In this document: positions 9,364 through 18,624 of the stretch, piece by piece | How the letters are laid out: each line of letters begins with the position of its first letter | Numbering within the stretch: position 1 is the stretch's first letter | NCBI RefSeq assembly: GCF_001541315.1 | Contig: NZ_LMVK01000006.1 | Span: 62,001-126,000 of the forward strand | Source: Agrobacterium tumefaciens str. B6 | GTDB taxonomy: Bacteria; Pseudomonadota; Alphaproteobacteria; Rhizobiales; Rhizobiaceae | DNA length: 64,000 bases | Direction: 5' to 3' | The notes under the pieces: generated by a model | Told to the model about the DNA's origin: nothing | What the model saw: only the letters and a program-made list of their open reading frames with translations | Database searches by the model: none | Made by a program: the position numbers and the translations under genes

Positions 9364-10278
9364 TCAGCTCCGCTTCAGTTTGGGATCGAGCGCATCGCGC
9401 AGGCCGTCACCCATGAGGTTGATGGCGAGCACCGAGATCAGGATCGTCAGGCCCGGAAGGGTGACAACCCACCAGGCGCGCAGGATGAATTCACGCGCTT
9501 CCGCCAGCATCGTGCCCCATTCGGAAGCGGGCGGCTGTGCACCCATGCCGAGGAAGCCGAGGGCTGCGGCATCGAGAACCGCAGACGAGAAGGAGAGCGT
9601 TGCCTGAACGATCAGCGGCGCAAGGCAGTTCGGCAGGATGGTCTTGAACATCAGCCGTAAATTGCCGGCGCCGGCCACGCGGGCGGCGGTGACATATTCG
9701 CGCCGGAGTTCGCTCATGACGGCAGCACGCGTCAGGCGGGCGAAATGCGGCTGGTAGACGATGGCAATGGCAATCATCGCATTGGTGAGCCCCGGCCCGA
9801 GGACCGCGACCAGGACCAGCGCCAGAAGCAGTGACGGAAACGCCAGAATGACGTCCATGACGCGCATGATGACGGTATCGACCCAGCCACCGAAAAAGCC
9901 GGCGACGAGACCGATAACGATGCCGCCGACAAGGGCGATGGAGACGACAACGACGCCGATGAACAGCGAATATTGTGCGCCATAGATCAGGCGGGACAGC
10001 ATGTCGCGCCCGACCGCATCGGTGCCGAAGAAGAAGCCGGCACGACCGCCTTCCTGCCAGACCGGCGGGACGAGCAGCGCATCGCGATATTGCTGGGTCG
10101 GATCATGCGGCGCGATCAGGGGCGCAAAGACCGCGATGAGGACGAGGAGAATGAAGACGGCAAGGCCGATGACGGCGCCGCGGTTCTGACGGAAGTAGAA
10201 CCAGAAATCGGCGATCATCCGGCGGCGGATGGCGGCGTCCGAAAGGCGGACGCCGGGGGTGGTGATCACATCGGTCAT
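9364..10278 (-). CDS. dppC: Dipeptide ABC transporter permease DppC
   Basis: Inner-membrane permease of 304 residues. The N-terminus carries RRMIADFWFYFRQNRGAVIG, followed by about six membrane segments, and the family motif GTDAVGRDMLSRLIYGA. The cytoplasmic EAA loop is present (REYVTAARVAGAGNLRLMFK, about residues 190-210). The ATG at 10278 overlaps the dppB stop as ATGA and agrees with the DppC N-terminus. A longer upstream open frame exists but lies inside dppB and is not credible. Confidence 0.93.
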   Translation of the reverse strand: MTDVITTPGVRLSDAAIRRRMIADFWFYFRQNRGAVIGLAVFILLVLIAVFAPLIAPHDPTQQYRDALLVPPVWQEGGRAGFFFGTDAVGRDMLSRLIYGAQYSLFIGVVVVSIALVGGIVIGLVAGFFGGWVDTVIMRVMDVILAFPSLLLALVLVAVLGPGLTNAMIAIAIVYQPHFARLTRAAVMSELRREYVTAARVAGAGNLRLMFKTILPNCLAPLIVQATLSFSSAVLDAAALGFLGMGAQPPASEWGTMLAEAREFILRAWWVVTLPGLTILISVLAINLMGDGLRDALDPKLKRS

Positions 10279-11282
10279 TTGTGACGGATCCTCGGATTGA
10301 TGAGGCCATAGGTCAGATCGACAAGCAGGTTGACGACCATTACCAGACCCGCGATCAGAAGCAGGCCGCTCTGCACGACCGGATAGTCGCGGCGCGAGAT
10401 GGAATCGATCATCCACTTGCCGATGCCCGGCCAGGAAAAGATGGTTTCGGTCAGGATGGCGCCAGCCATCAGCACGCCGATCTGGAGGCCGATGGTGGTG
10501 ATGACCGGGATCATGGCGTTGCGAAGCGCATGGACGCCGACAACGCGGGCGGGCGACATGCCCTTGGCGCGTGCGGTCCGCACATAGTCCTCGCCCATGA
10601 CTTCCAGCATGGCCGAGCGCGTCTGGCGGGCAATCACCGCCAGCGGAATGGTGGCAAGCACGACCGACGGCAGGATGAGATGCGAAAAGGCCGACAGGAA
10701 GGCGCCCTTCTGCCCCGAAATCAGGCTGTCGATCAGCATGAAACCGGTAACGGAGGGGAAGAAATACATCAGCGAAATGCGGCCCGACACCGGCGTCCAT
10801 TGCAGGATGCCGGAGAACATGATGATCAGCAGCAGGCCCCACCAGAAGATCGGCATGGAGAAGCCGACGAGCGCGGTGGTCATGGAAATCTGGTCGAACC
10901 AGGAACCACGACGGATGGCGGCAATGACGCCGACCGGCACGCCGATCAATGTTGCGATGATGATTGCGACGAGACCAAGCTCGACCGTCGCGGGGAAGAG
11001 CGACAGGAACTCGGTGAGAACCGGCTTCTTGGTGACCAGCGAATTGCCGAGATCGCCCTGAAGCAGCCGTCCGAGGAAATGAAGATATTGCTGCCAGACG
11101 GGCTGGCTGAAGCCGAGCTGTTCGGCAAGCTGCGCATGCCGCTCAGGCGAAATGCCACGCTCGCCCGCCATCAACAGCACGGGATCGCCCGGCAGGACGC
11201 GCACGAAGGCGAAGGCGACGAAGGTAATCCCGAGAAATGTCGGAACGAGGTAGAGGAGTTTGCCGAGAATGAACCGGATCAT
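10275..11282 (-). CDS. dppB: Dipeptide ABC transporter permease DppB
   Basis: Inner-membrane permease of 335 residues, starting MIRFILGKLLYLVPTFLGIT, the standard DppB N-terminus. Six membrane segments and the EAA loop (GEDYVRTARAKGMSPARVVG) are present. The ATG at 11282 was chosen over an in-frame upstream start because it follows CAGGAAAA and fits the family. It begins 61 bp after dppA; the gap holds a strong hairpin. Confidence 0.93.
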   Translation of the reverse strand: MIRFILGKLLYLVPTFLGITFVAFAFVRVLPGDPVLLMAGERGISPERHAQLAEQLGFSQPVWQQYLHFLGRLLQGDLGNSLVTKKPVLTEFLSLFPATVELGLVAIIIATLIGVPVGVIAAIRRGSWFDQISMTTALVGFSMPIFWWGLLLIIMFSGILQWTPVSGRISLMYFFPSVTGFMLIDSLISGQKGAFLSAFSHLILPSVVLATIPLAVIARQTRSAMLEVMGEDYVRTARAKGMSPARVVGVHALRNAMIPVITTIGLQIGVLMAGAILTETIFSWPGIGKWMIDSISRRDYPVVQSGLLLIAGLVMVVNLLVDLTYGLINPRIRHK

Positions 11283-11298
11283 GGTTTTTTCCTGAAAA

Positions 11299-11331
11299 GA
11301 CGCGCGGAAGAACAGGGTCCTTCCGCGCGTC
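11299..11331 (-). terminator. dppA-dppB intercistronic hairpin (attenuator/3'-end stabiliser)
   Basis: GACGCGCGGAAG (11299-11310) pairs perfectly over 12 bp with CTTCCGCGCGTC (11320-11331), loop 9 nt. Such hairpins after binding-protein genes protect the upstream mRNA from 3' exonucleases and reduce read-through, giving more binding protein than permease. Confidence 0.7.
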
Positions 11332-11343
11332 CGTTGTTTGGGA

Positions 11344-12948
11344 TTATTCCGCGATGTCGACGTTTTCGAAGGTGAAGTCACCAAGCGGGCTCATGGTGAA
11401 GCCGGAAACCTTGGCGGACATCGGAACGAACTGCGTGGAGTGCGCAAGCGTCGCCCACGGAGCCTGTTCCTTGAAGATCACCTGCGCCTGCTCATAAAGC
11501 TTGGTGCGTTCGGCAACGTCAGTGGTCTGCTTTGCCTTGGACAGCAGTTCGGAGAACTCCTTGTTGCACCACTGGGCACGGTTTGCACCGCCTTCGCCGG
11601 TTGCAGCGCAGGAGAGCAGAACGCCCATGAAGTTGTCAGGGTCACCGTTGTCGCCGGTCCAGCCGAGGATGACGGAACCGTCGCGGTTCACTTCAGTCGA
11701 CTTCTTGAGGTATTCACCCCATTCGAAGGAGACGATCTCGGCCTTGACGCCAACCTTCGCGAAATCCGACTGGATCAGCTCGGCGGTGCGGCGGGCGTTC
11801 GGCATGTAGGGACGCTGAACCGGCATCGCCCAGATCTTCATCGTCAGATCCTTGACGCCAGCGGCTTCGAGAGCCTTCTTGGCTGCTTCCGGATCGTAAG
11901 GATCGTCCTTGATGCTGTCGTTGTAGGACCACATTGTCGGCGGGATCGGGTTCTTGGCAACCGTGCCGGCGCCCTGGAACACGGCGTCGATGATCGCCTG
12001 CTTGTTCATCGCCATGTTCAGCGCCTTGCGGACTTCCGGCTTGTCGAAAGGCGCAACGGTCGTGTTGTAGGCGAAATAGGCGACGTTCAGACCGGGCTGC
12101 TCGTCGAGCTTGAGGTTCTTGTCGGCGCGGATGGTGGCCAGATCAGCAGGAGCCGGATAAGGCATCAGGTGGCATTCGCCAGCCTTCAGCTTCTGCAGGC
12201 GAACGGCGGCATCAGGCGTGATCGCGAAGATCAGATCGTCAATCTTCGGCGCGTCACCCCAGTAGTCGGCGTTCTTCTGGTAGCGGATGACCGCATCCTT
12301 TTGATAGGCGACGAACTTGAACGGACCGGTGCCGATCGGCAGGTTGTTGAAGTCTTCCTTGGTGCCCGCCTTATCAAGCGTATCGGCATATTCCTTCGAC
12401 ACGATCGAAGCGAAAGGCATCGCGATATTGGCGAGGAAAGGCGCTTCCGGACGGGTCAGCACGAACTTGACGGTGTAATCGTCGACCTTGACGATTTCCT
12501 TGATCAGCGACGGCATTTCCATGGAGTTGTAATATTCGTAGGTGATGCCTGCGATATACTGGTTCCACGGGTTCTTCGCGTCGCCCTGGCGGTTGTAGCT
12601 GAAGATCACGTCATCGGCGTTGAAATCGCGGCTCGGGGGGAACTTCTCGTTGGAGTGCCACTTCACACCCTTGCGCAGGTGGAACGTGTATTCGAGGCCA
12701 TCGCTCGAAACATCCCATTTTTCAGCGAGACCGGGCTCGACTTCGGTCGTGCCCTTCTTGAACTCGGTCAGACGGTTGTAGACCGGATGCGCGGAAGCGT
12801 CGAAGGTGCCGCCTGCGGTGTAGGGCGACGGATCGAAGCCTTCCGGCGATGCCTCGGAGCAATAAACGAAGGTCTTCGCCATGGCTGGCATGGCGGAAGC
12901 CATCGCAAGCGCAGAGGCGATAAGCAAACTGCGGGTCAGCGTTTTCAT
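11344..12948 (-). CDS. dppA: Periplasmic dipeptide-binding protein DppA
   Basis: Extracytoplasmic solute-binding protein family 5 (534 residues; E. coli DppA is 535). The signal peptide [20 protein letters not shown] ends near AMA-KT (about residue 24). The mature N-terminus [17 protein letters not shown] is the DppA hallmark. First gene of dppABCDF, with SD AAAGGA 9 nt before the ATG. Family members bind di- and tripeptides and often also heme or 5-aminolevulinate. The M24 peptidase gene lies 115 bp upstream on the same strand. Confidence 0.94.
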   Translation of the reverse strand: MKTLTRSLLIASALAMASAMPAMAKTFVYCSEASPEGFDPSPYTAGGTFDASAHPVYNRLTEFKKGTTEVEPGLAEKWDVSSDGLEYTFHLRKGVKWHSNEKFPPSRDFNADDVIFSYNRQGDAKNPWNQYIAGITYEYYNSMEMPSLIKEIVKVDDYTVKFVLTRPEAPFLANIAMPFASIVSKEYADTLDKAGTKEDFNNLPIGTGPFKFVAYQKDAVIRYQKNADYWGDAPKIDDLIFAITPDAAVRLQKLKAGECHLMPYPAPADLATIRADKNLKLDEQPGLNVAYFAYNTTVAPFDKPEVRKALNMAMNKQAIIDAVFQGAGTVAKNPIPPTMWSYNDSIKDDPYDPEAAKKALEAAGVKDLTMKIWAMPVQRPYMPNARRTAELIQSDFAKVGVKAEIVSFEWGEYLKKSTEVNRDGSVILGWTGDNGDPDNFMGVLLSCAATGEGGANRAQWCNKEFSELLSKAKQTTDVAERTKLYEQAQVIFKEQAPWATLAHSTQFVPMSAKVSGFTMSPLGDFTFENVDIAE

Positions 12949-13013
12949 CTGGTGGTCCTTTCCCTCTTTTTCTGAGTTCCTGCGGCCCCTGCGGGCCTAC
13001 CTCTTCTGGTCAG

Positions 13014-13039
13014 CGGCGACGCGGAGACCCGTGTCGCCG
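13014..13039 (-). terminator. GC-rich stem-loop between the M24 peptidase gene and dppA
   Basis: CGGCGACGCGG (13014-13024) and CCGTGTCGCCG (13029-13039) form an 11-bp stem with one mismatch and an AGAC loop. It lies 25 bp after the peptidase stop on the minus strand, and probably ends or stabilises that transcript. No U-tract follows. Confidence 0.45.
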
Positions 13040-13063
13040 TTCGGTCTTTTGCCTCCCGACCAA

Positions 13064-14251
13064 TTACCCGGCGACCGGCTGAAACAGCCGGTCGAGGTTC
13101 GTCTCCGGTGGACAGAACCAGCGCGGCCCCGCCTCCGTCATATAAGCAATATCCTCGAGACGGACGCCGCATTCGCCATAAACGCACAGCATCGGCTCGA
13201 TGGAAAAACACATGCCCGGCTCAAGCGCCGTGGCATTTCCTGCAACGATATAGGGTTCTTCGTGAATATCCAGCCCAAGCCCGTGACCGGTGCGGTGCGG
13301 CAGGCCGGGAACCTGATAATCCGGCCCAAAACCAGCCGCTATCAGGCTGTCGCGCGCCGCCTTGTCCACATCCGAGCAGACAGCGCCAAGGCTCGCAGCC
13401 GCAAAGGCAGCAGCCTGGGCATCGCGCTCGGCGTTCCAGAGAAAACGCTGCCGTTCCGTCGGCTTGCCGAAGACATAGGTGCGGGTGATATCGGAACGAT
13501 AGCCATGAAGAATGCCGCCGAGATCGACCAGCACCATGTCACCTTCGTTCAGCGTCTGCGCATAGGGCACGCCATGCGGATAGGCCGTCGCCTCGCCGAA
13601 CTGCACCGCCACGAAAAGCGGCTTCAGGCCCAGCGCAATGTGGGCGGCGTTGACGAAATCGGCCACTTCGGTGGTGGAAATGCCGGGACGCAGGCCTTCT
13701 AACACGGCTTTCTGCACGCCGTAGCTGGCGTCCATCGCGGTCTGGATGAGGGCGATTTCGGTCGCGGATTTGACCTGCCGCTGGGCAACGATCATCGGCT
13801 GGGCGGAAATGATCCGCCCTTCGAGACGCTGCATCAGGGCAGATGCGAAAACAAAGGGTGTTGCGGGATCGATGGCGACAAAATGACCGGGACAGGAAAG
13901 TGCGCCGATACGTCTTGCCATCAGGTCGAAGGGACTTTCATCCTCTTCCCAGACGGCGACCTCACCCGGAATGCGGATGAGCGTCTGAAGCTTTGGCTCC
14001 TCGAAGGTCGGGCTGACATAGACCGGTGCGCCCTCGGCAGGAACGAGAGCGCCGTGAATGCGCTCGGAAAGGCCAAGCGACAGACCGGTATAATAGGTCA
14101 GCGACGACGATGCATCGAGCCAGACCGCCTTCACATTTTGCTGGATCATCCGCGCTTGCAGGCCGCGTAGCCGCAATCTGAACTCGTCTTCAGCGATCGA
14201 TGAAACCGCGATCGGCTGAAACCGCTTCAGCGCCTCTTGAAAGTCTGCCAT
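13064..14251 (-). CDS. M24-family metallopeptidase (Xaa-Pro aminopeptidase/creatinase-like)
   Basis: A 395-residue cytosolic enzyme with a creatinase-type N-terminal domain (about residues 1-165) and a C-terminal pita-bread M24 domain. Dinuclear-metal ligands are visible in VLVDLGG, YRSDITRTYVFG, the late His region GLPHRTGHGLGLDIHEEP, and the Glu residues in FSIEPM and VRLEDI. All five M24 ligands appear kept, which favours aminopeptidase P or proline dipeptidase over a dead homologue. SD GGGGAGAG directly precedes the ATG at 14251. Its place before dppABCDF suggests it cuts imported Pro-containing peptides. Confidence 0.88.
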   Translation of the reverse strand: MADFQEALKRFQPIAVSSIAEDEFRLRLRGLQARMIQQNVKAVWLDASSSLTYYTGLSLGLSERIHGALVPAEGAPVYVSPTFEEPKLQTLIRIPGEVAVWEEDESPFDLMARRIGALSCPGHFVAIDPATPFVFASALMQRLEGRIISAQPMIVAQRQVKSATEIALIQTAMDASYGVQKAVLEGLRPGISTTEVADFVNAAHIALGLKPLFVAVQFGEATAYPHGVPYAQTLNEGDMVLVDLGGILHGYRSDITRTYVFGKPTERQRFLWNAERDAQAAAFAAASLGAVCSDVDKAARDSLIAAGFGPDYQVPGLPHRTGHGLGLDIHEEPYIVAGNATALEPGMCFSIEPMLCVYGECGVRLEDIAYMTEAGPRWFCPPETNLDRLFQPVAG

Positions 14252-14562
14252 TCTCTCCCCGCCGCTTTCGGGCCGCAGACACAGGCGTGCCGGCAACCTC
14301 CCAAGCGTTCTTTTGCCCATGCTTAAACACAGGCCGAGGGCTAGGCAATGGCCCGGCGGGGCACGCCACCACAAAACTGTGCAAATTCATCTAGACATAA
14401 CGAAAATGTGATCGACGCGCGCCCGATTTAAGCCCTCATTGCCTTGACGCAAAAAATCAAAATCCCCCGGAAATTCACGGGGAGTTTGCGGCCAGCCTTC
14501 AACGCAGAGCGGGCACACCAGAGGACGACAGCGAGAGGCGCTCAAGAAAAGACGCCCAGAAA

Positions 14563-14682
14563 AGGAAAAAGCCTGCCGCGGGAGGAGGTGCGGCAGGCTT
14601 CAAACTTGATCGGTGATTGGGAGGAGGAGTACCACCGATCCACATCGAGCGACACTGGGAGGAGGAGTGCGTCGCTTCGATG
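14563..14682 (-). ncRNA. alpha-r14-family trans-acting small RNA (NfeR1-like), three anti-Shine-Dalgarno loops
   Basis: The minus strand can fold into three successive hairpins, each with CTCCTCCC in its loop. Hairpin 1 is 14643-14653/14671-14682 (11 pairs, one bulge), hairpin 2 is 14608-14615/14633-14640, hairpin 3 is 14571-14579/14590-14598. Hairpin 3 is followed by TTTTT, so it is the intrinsic terminator. A CTATAT -10 box ends 7 nt before hairpin 1, so the 5' end is near 14682 and the RNA about 115-120 nt. Length, three-hairpin fold and CUCCUCCC motifs match the alpha-r14 family, of which Sinorhizobium NfeR1 is a member that represses ABC-transporter mRNAs at the ribosome-binding site. 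No protein-coding frame fits this stretch. Confidence 0.85.
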
Positions 14683-14688
14683 ATTTGA

Positions 14689-14741
14689 ATATAGCGGTAT
14701 CGGCGATTTTTAACAGAGCAAGTCTCGCAATGCAGCATTGC
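14689..14741 (-). promoter_or_regulatory. Promoter and upstream palindrome of the small RNA
   Basis: The -10 box is CTATAT (minus strand of 14689-14694); the -35 region 17 bp upstream (TCTGTT) is poor, suggesting an activator. A perfect 7-1-7 palindrome GCAATGC-A-GCATTGC (14727-14741) lies at about -45 to -59, a place typical for an activator such as a LysR protein. Confidence 0.5.
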
Positions 14742-14803
14742 ATTTCTGCATAGCTCAAGAATTCCTGCCCGGTTTTTCAGCACTCCCCAAAATCGTGAGA
14801 AAA

Positions 14804-15553
14804 TCAGCTTTCCCGATAGACCTGGAAACCGGCAAAGGACTGGTTGACCGGCATCAGTTCGAGGCTGTTGATGTTGATATGTTTGGGCTGCGAGGCGACC
14901 CAGTGGATGGTGTTGGCAATATCGTCTGCCGTGATCGGATTGACGCCCTTGTAGAGATTATCCGAGGCTTCCTGATTGCCGCCGGTGCGCACCAGCGTGA
15001 ATTCCGTTTCGCACATGCCCGGTTCGATCGAGGTTACCCTGACGCCCTTGCCATGCAGGTCGGAACGCAGGCCGAGCGAGAATTGCCGCAGGAACGCTTT
15101 GGTACCGCCATACACATTGCCGCCCAGATAGGGGTAGTGCGCAGCAACAGACGAAAGGTTGATAACAATACCCTTGCGCTCGATCAGCGTCGGCAGCAGA
15201 TGGTGGGTGACGTTCAGGAGACCAGTGATGTTGGTGTCCACCATGGTCTGCCAGTCTTTCAACGGCACCTGCGGCGCGGGCGCCGTGCCGAGTGCAAGGC
15301 CGGCATTGTTGACGAGAATGTCGATATCCCTGAATCCATCAGGCAAGCCGGCCAGCGCCTTTTTTGTCGCCTCCTCGTCGGTGATATCGAAGGCGACGCC
15401 ATGAAAGGCGGAACCGAGTTCAGCCGAAAGCGCCTCCAGCCGTTCCGCCCGCCGGCCCGTGCCGATGACCTTCCAGCCTTCCTTGACGAAGCGCTGCGCC
15501 GTGGCCTGTCCGAAACCGGATGTCGCGCCGGTGATGAGGATGGTTCCGCTCAT
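14804..15553 (-). CDS. SDR-family NADP-dependent oxidoreductase (YdfG-like)
   Basis: A classical short-chain dehydrogenase of 249 residues. It has the cofactor motif TGATSGFG (about residues 8-15), an Arg-rich strand end GTGRRAERLE suited to NADP, NNAGLALG (about 85-92), the catalytic Ser in NLSSVA (about 133-138) and YxxxK as YGGTK (about 147-151). It recalls E. coli YdfG (3-hydroxy acid/serine dehydrogenase). The ATG overlaps the stop of the nucleoside deoxyribosyltransferase gene as ATGA, so both lie in one operon. Substrate unproven. Confidence 0.88.
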   Translation of the reverse strand: MSGTILITGATSGFGQATAQRFVKEGWKVIGTGRRAERLEALSAELGSAFHGVAFDITDEEATKKALAGLPDGFRDIDILVNNAGLALGTAPAPQVPLKDWQTMVDTNITGLLNVTHHLLPTLIERKGIVINLSSVAAHYPYLGGNVYGGTKAFLRQFSLGLRSDLHGKGVRVTSIEPGMCETEFTLVRTGGNQEASDNLYKGVNPITADDIANTIHWVASQPKHININSLELMPVNQSFAGFQVYRES

Positions 15554-16164
15554 GATGATGCCTCCACTATATCAGTTCGTTCGGGGTCAATCGGTGTCAA
15601 TAATTTTTCAGCCGCCGCCGTGAGGCAGCGTCTATAGGCGTCCAGATCCGTATACAGGGCCTCTTCGGGCGCGTCGCCGACGATGATGATCCCGCCGCGC
15701 CGCAAAATCCCGCCATGCAGCATCAGATTGTCGACCATGTCGAAATTCTCAATCGACAGCCCGTCCGGTCCGCGATAGCGGCCCGTTTCATCCAGGGTGG
15801 CAACGCCGCCATAATGCGCCTTGATACGGGTGAAATGATTGGCCGCGACATTGGTATAGGCGAAAACCGGCTTGCCCAGCGCGCACATGAAGCCCAGCTC
15901 GTAGCTCGTTCCCGTATCGGCGGCGATGCCGCGGAACGGCGTGAGATTAGCAATGATCGCGTCCGCTTCCAGCATCATCTGCTCATCGACGGCATTGATG
16001 TTGCAACCGTGGCCGATCCTGGTGTCCGCCGGCGGAATCTGCAGATCACCCGGCGAAAGCGGTATGAAACCGGCTTCCCGCGCCAGCGAGGCCTTGAGGT
16101 CGAGCATTTCACGCGCATTCGGGAGGAAGACTTCCGGGCCGGCGAGATAGATTTTCTTTGTCAT
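15550..16164 (-). CDS. Nucleoside 2-deoxyribosyltransferase family protein
   Basis: A 204-residue member of the NDT family, which transfers deoxyribose between bases or hydrolyses (deoxy)nucleotides. The N-terminus KKIYLAGPEVF is the family signature; DEQMMLEADAIIANL and the ADTGTSYELGF segment with the nucleophile Glu follow (about residues 94-104). The ATG at 16164 was preferred over far upstream in-frame starts because it begins at the domain edge. Upstream gene of a two-gene operon with the SDR enzyme; divergent from nrnC. Confidence 0.85.
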   Translation of the reverse strand: MTKKIYLAGPEVFLPNAREMLDLKASLAREAGFIPLSPGDLQIPPADTRIGHGCNINAVDEQMMLEADAIIANLTPFRGIAADTGTSYELGFMCALGKPVFAYTNVAANHFTRIKAHYGGVATLDETGRYRGPDGLSIENFDMVDNLMLHGGILRRGGIIIVGDAPEEALYTDLDAYRRCLTAAAEKLLTPIDPERTDIVEASS

Positions 16165-16327
16165 CGGGAATTCATGCGATCTGTCAGGAAAGGATGTTCC
16201 GAACCTAACCCGGGCTGTTTCGCAAAGGCAAGCCGAAGGAGGACGGAAACGACCCATAAAACGGTATCGTCCAGACGCTCTTTCCGTTATAGCCGGTGCC
16301 ATAAACAGGAAATTTCCGGAGCAAGAC

Positions 16328-16954
16328 ATGGCAGCCACCATCCGCTATCACGAAGGCGATATTTCCGCCGAAGATGCAGCCCGCTACACCGGTGCTATCG
16401 CCATCGACACGGAAACGCTGGGGCTGGTGCCGCGCCGCGACCGTCTCTGCGTCGTCCAGCTTTCGCCGGGCGATGGCACGGCTGACGTCATCCGCATCGC
16501 CGCCGGCCAGACGCAGGCCCCGAACCTCGTCCGCATGCTGGCCGATCCCGCCCACCAGAAGATTTTTCACTACGGCCGTTTCGATATCGCCGTTCTGTTC
16601 CATACCTTCGGCGTGACGACCACACCGGTCTTCTGCACCAAGATCGCCTCGCGGCTGACCCGTACCTACACGGACCGGCATGGCCTTAAGGACAATCTGA
16701 AGGAAATGCTGGAAGTCGACATCTCCAAGGCGCAGCAATCCTCCGACTGGGCGGCCCAGCCCCTGTCGCCCGCCCAGCTCGAATATGCCGCCTCCGACGT
16801 GCTCTATCTGCACGCACTGCGTGACAAGCTGACAGCCCGCCTCATCCGCGACGGCCGCCTCGACCATGCCGACGCCTGTTTCGCCTTTCTGCCGACCCGC
16901 GCGAAACTCGATCTCCTCGGCTGGGAAGAAACCGATATTTTCGCCCATAGCTGA
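16328..16954 (+). CDS. nrnC: NanoRNase C / RNase D-like 3'-5' exoribonuclease
   Basis: A single-domain DEDDy exonuclease of 208 residues, without the HRDC domains of true RNase D. ExoI is IDTETLGL (about residues 25-32), ExoII is in HYGRFDIAVL (about 80-89), ExoIII is EYAASDVLYL (about 154-163) with the catalytic Tyr and Asp. This size and architecture fit alphaproteobacterial NrnC, which degrades 2-5 nt RNAs (including linear di-nucleotides) in place of Orn. SD GGAG precedes the ATG. Confidence 0.9.
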   Translation: MAATIRYHEGDISAEDAARYTGAIAIDTETLGLVPRRDRLCVVQLSPGDGTADVIRIAAGQTQAPNLVRMLADPAHQKIFHYGRFDIAVLFHTFGVTTTPVFCTKIASRLTRTYTDRHGLKDNLKEMLEVDISKAQQSSDWAAQPLSPAQLEYAASDVLYLHALRDKLTARLIRDGRLDHADACFAFLPTRAKLDLLGWEETDIFAHS

Positions 16955-17037
16955 GCCTTCAGCCGCTTCGTTTAAGCACTGATTTACCAGAACTGCCTAT
17001 TCTCGGCCGCAACTTTGGGCGGCCGGGAACTTTGAAG

Positions 17038-18267
17038 ATGATCACTCCGCTACAGCAGACGGCGGGCATTGCAGTCAGCGACCTCATGCGCTCGATGGTG
17101 GAAGCCATCGAGGACCGCCAGCGCGAAGAGCAGGAAAAGGCGAACGGCACCCAAAAGGACGATGCGGTCAAGACCAACCCGCAGCCGGACGAAAGCCATC
17201 GCGCCGCCAATGAAAAGATAAGCGCCTATCTGTTCGGCATCATGAAGCCGGACGCCGATGCTTTCGCCTCACTTGTTTCCCGCTTTTCCTCCGCCCTCGG
17301 CATCACACAGGAAGCCGACGAGTCTAGCTTCTCCTTCGCCAAAAGACTTCAGGATGCCCTGACGCTGACGGACAGTTTCGAAAAAACCGATGCGCAGAGA
17401 AAAGCCACGAAAATTTCCCTGACATCTTTCGGTGTTTCGGAGGGACAGGTCGTCGAGGTGCTGAATAATGGCGCCACCACCAAGACCGATCCCATGGCCG
17501 CCCTCGCCGCCCGCATCGCCAAGGGCGCCGGCCTGACGGGCAACGAAGATAATTTCGGCGATGAGATGTCGAAAGCCATCATGGCGATGCGCGCGACTTT
17601 GCCGAAAAATGTCAGTGAACTGGAAGAAACCACCGGCCTCAAGCAACTCGGCATCTCCGCCAGACAGATGATCGCCGCCATCGCCAACCCCTATGGCGAC
17701 GAGGCGCGCGCCGTGAAAGGTGCGCTGGACACGCAGGCGCAGGGCACACGCTTCATGACGCGGGAGACCCTGAAAGTCATTCAGCGTCTCGAAGATGTCG
17801 CCGATCCCAAAACCAAGGAAGAGTTGCAGGCCGAACGCGGTAAAGAGCGCATTGGCGAAATCAACGATGCGGAAGTGAAGGCGGAGCGGGAAGAGGATAT
17901 CCAGGCCCTCGATGCGCAGGGCAAGCTTGAAGACGTGCAGGAACTCCAGGACGTCGTGAAGGAGCATATCGATGCTTCCGGCGAGGAAAAGACGGTAGAC
18001 GCCGATCCGCAGGCGTCAGCCGACATATCATCGGAAACCGCCCTGATCTCCGTGCTTGCGGCTGCGCCTGCTGATGAAGCCGAGCCGGCGAAGAACGAAG
18101 ATGAACCTGCCGAGACAGACGCAGCCACCAATCCGGCCGATGCGGAAGACGACGCCGAAAAACTGCTCGATGCGCAGACACTTGTCGAAGAGACCCGCAA
18201 TGCCATTCTGCCGGTTTCGATCGATGACAATGGCCTTTATGAACTGCTGAAGAAAAAGGCGGCATGA
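17038..18267 (+). CDS. Hypothetical acidic cytoplasmic protein, C-terminal DDNGLY tail
   Basis: Not recognised. 409 residues if ATG at 17038 is used (a TTG two codons earlier is possible). No signal peptide or membrane segment. The N-terminal part is helical and rich in Lys/Glu; the middle (about residues 60-250) has repeated Ala/Leu helices; residues about 270-390 are very acidic and Ala-rich. It ends SIDDNGLYELLKKKAA. The next gene, otherwise unrelated, ends SDDNGLYRMFIGVSP. First of three same-strand unknown genes; it follows nrnC by 83 bp. Confidence 0.75.
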   Translation: MITPLQQTAGIAVSDLMRSMVEAIEDRQREEQEKANGTQKDDAVKTNPQPDESHRAANEKISAYLFGIMKPDADAFASLVSRFSSALGITQEADESSFSFAKRLQDALTLTDSFEKTDAQRKATKISLTSFGVSEGQVVEVLNNGATTKTDPMAALAARIAKGAGLTGNEDNFGDEMSKAIMAMRATLPKNVSELEETTGLKQLGISARQMIAAIANPYGDEARAVKGALDTQAQGTRFMTRETLKVIQRLEDVADPKTKEELQAERGKERIGEINDAEVKAEREEDIQALDAQGKLEDVQELQDVVKEHIDASGEEKTVDADPQASADISSETALISVLAAAPADEAEPAKNEDEPAETDAATNPADAEDDAEKLLDAQTLVEETRNAILPVSIDDNGLYELLKKKAA

Positions 18268-18315
18268 TTGCCGCTTCCGAAAGTCACTTGAGCGAAACAT
18301 GATGTGAGTTCAGAC

Positions 18316-18624
18316 ATGACCGATATTTCCGGCCTATCCGGCAGCGTCGTTTACGACAATGAGCCCAATGCGGCGCAGGCCCTGCTGTCCATGGCCGCCC
18401 CGCCGCTTGTTCCCGATGACGGGGCCTTCACCGCAGCCGGCGAAGAGGACAATCCCATCGCCCCCATTGAAATGCAGCCAGAGCGAAGCCTTCCCAAGGC
18501 AAGCTGGCTGGATGCGATGCCACCGGAGGCTTTTGAGGCCGCAACCAGCGACCCCGATCATATTTCCTCTGTCAATTCCGACGATAACGGCCTTTACCGC
18601 ATGTTCATCGGCGTCTCACCCTGA
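18316..18624 (+). CDS. Small hypothetical protein sharing the DDNGLY C-terminal tail
   Basis: Not recognised. 102 residues from ATG 18316 (GTG at 18304 would add four). No clear SD for either start; being 48 bp after the previous gene suggests co-transcription. Acidic, Pro/Ala-containing, probably disordered, with neither signal peptide nor membrane segment. The only striking feature is the tail SVNSDDNGLYRMFIGVSP, which matches the tail of the preceding protein over DDNGLY. Confidence 0.6.
   Translation: MTDISGLSGSVVYDNEPNAAQALLSMAAPPLVPDDGAFTAAGEEDNPIAPIEMQPERSLPKASWLDAMPPEAFEAATSDPDHISSVNSDDNGLYRMFIGVSP

Noticed and set aside
10279..10842. N-terminal extension of dppC by 188 codons
   Set aside because: The extension lies inside dppB in another frame, and the DppC N-terminus begins at 10278 with the usual ATGA overlap.
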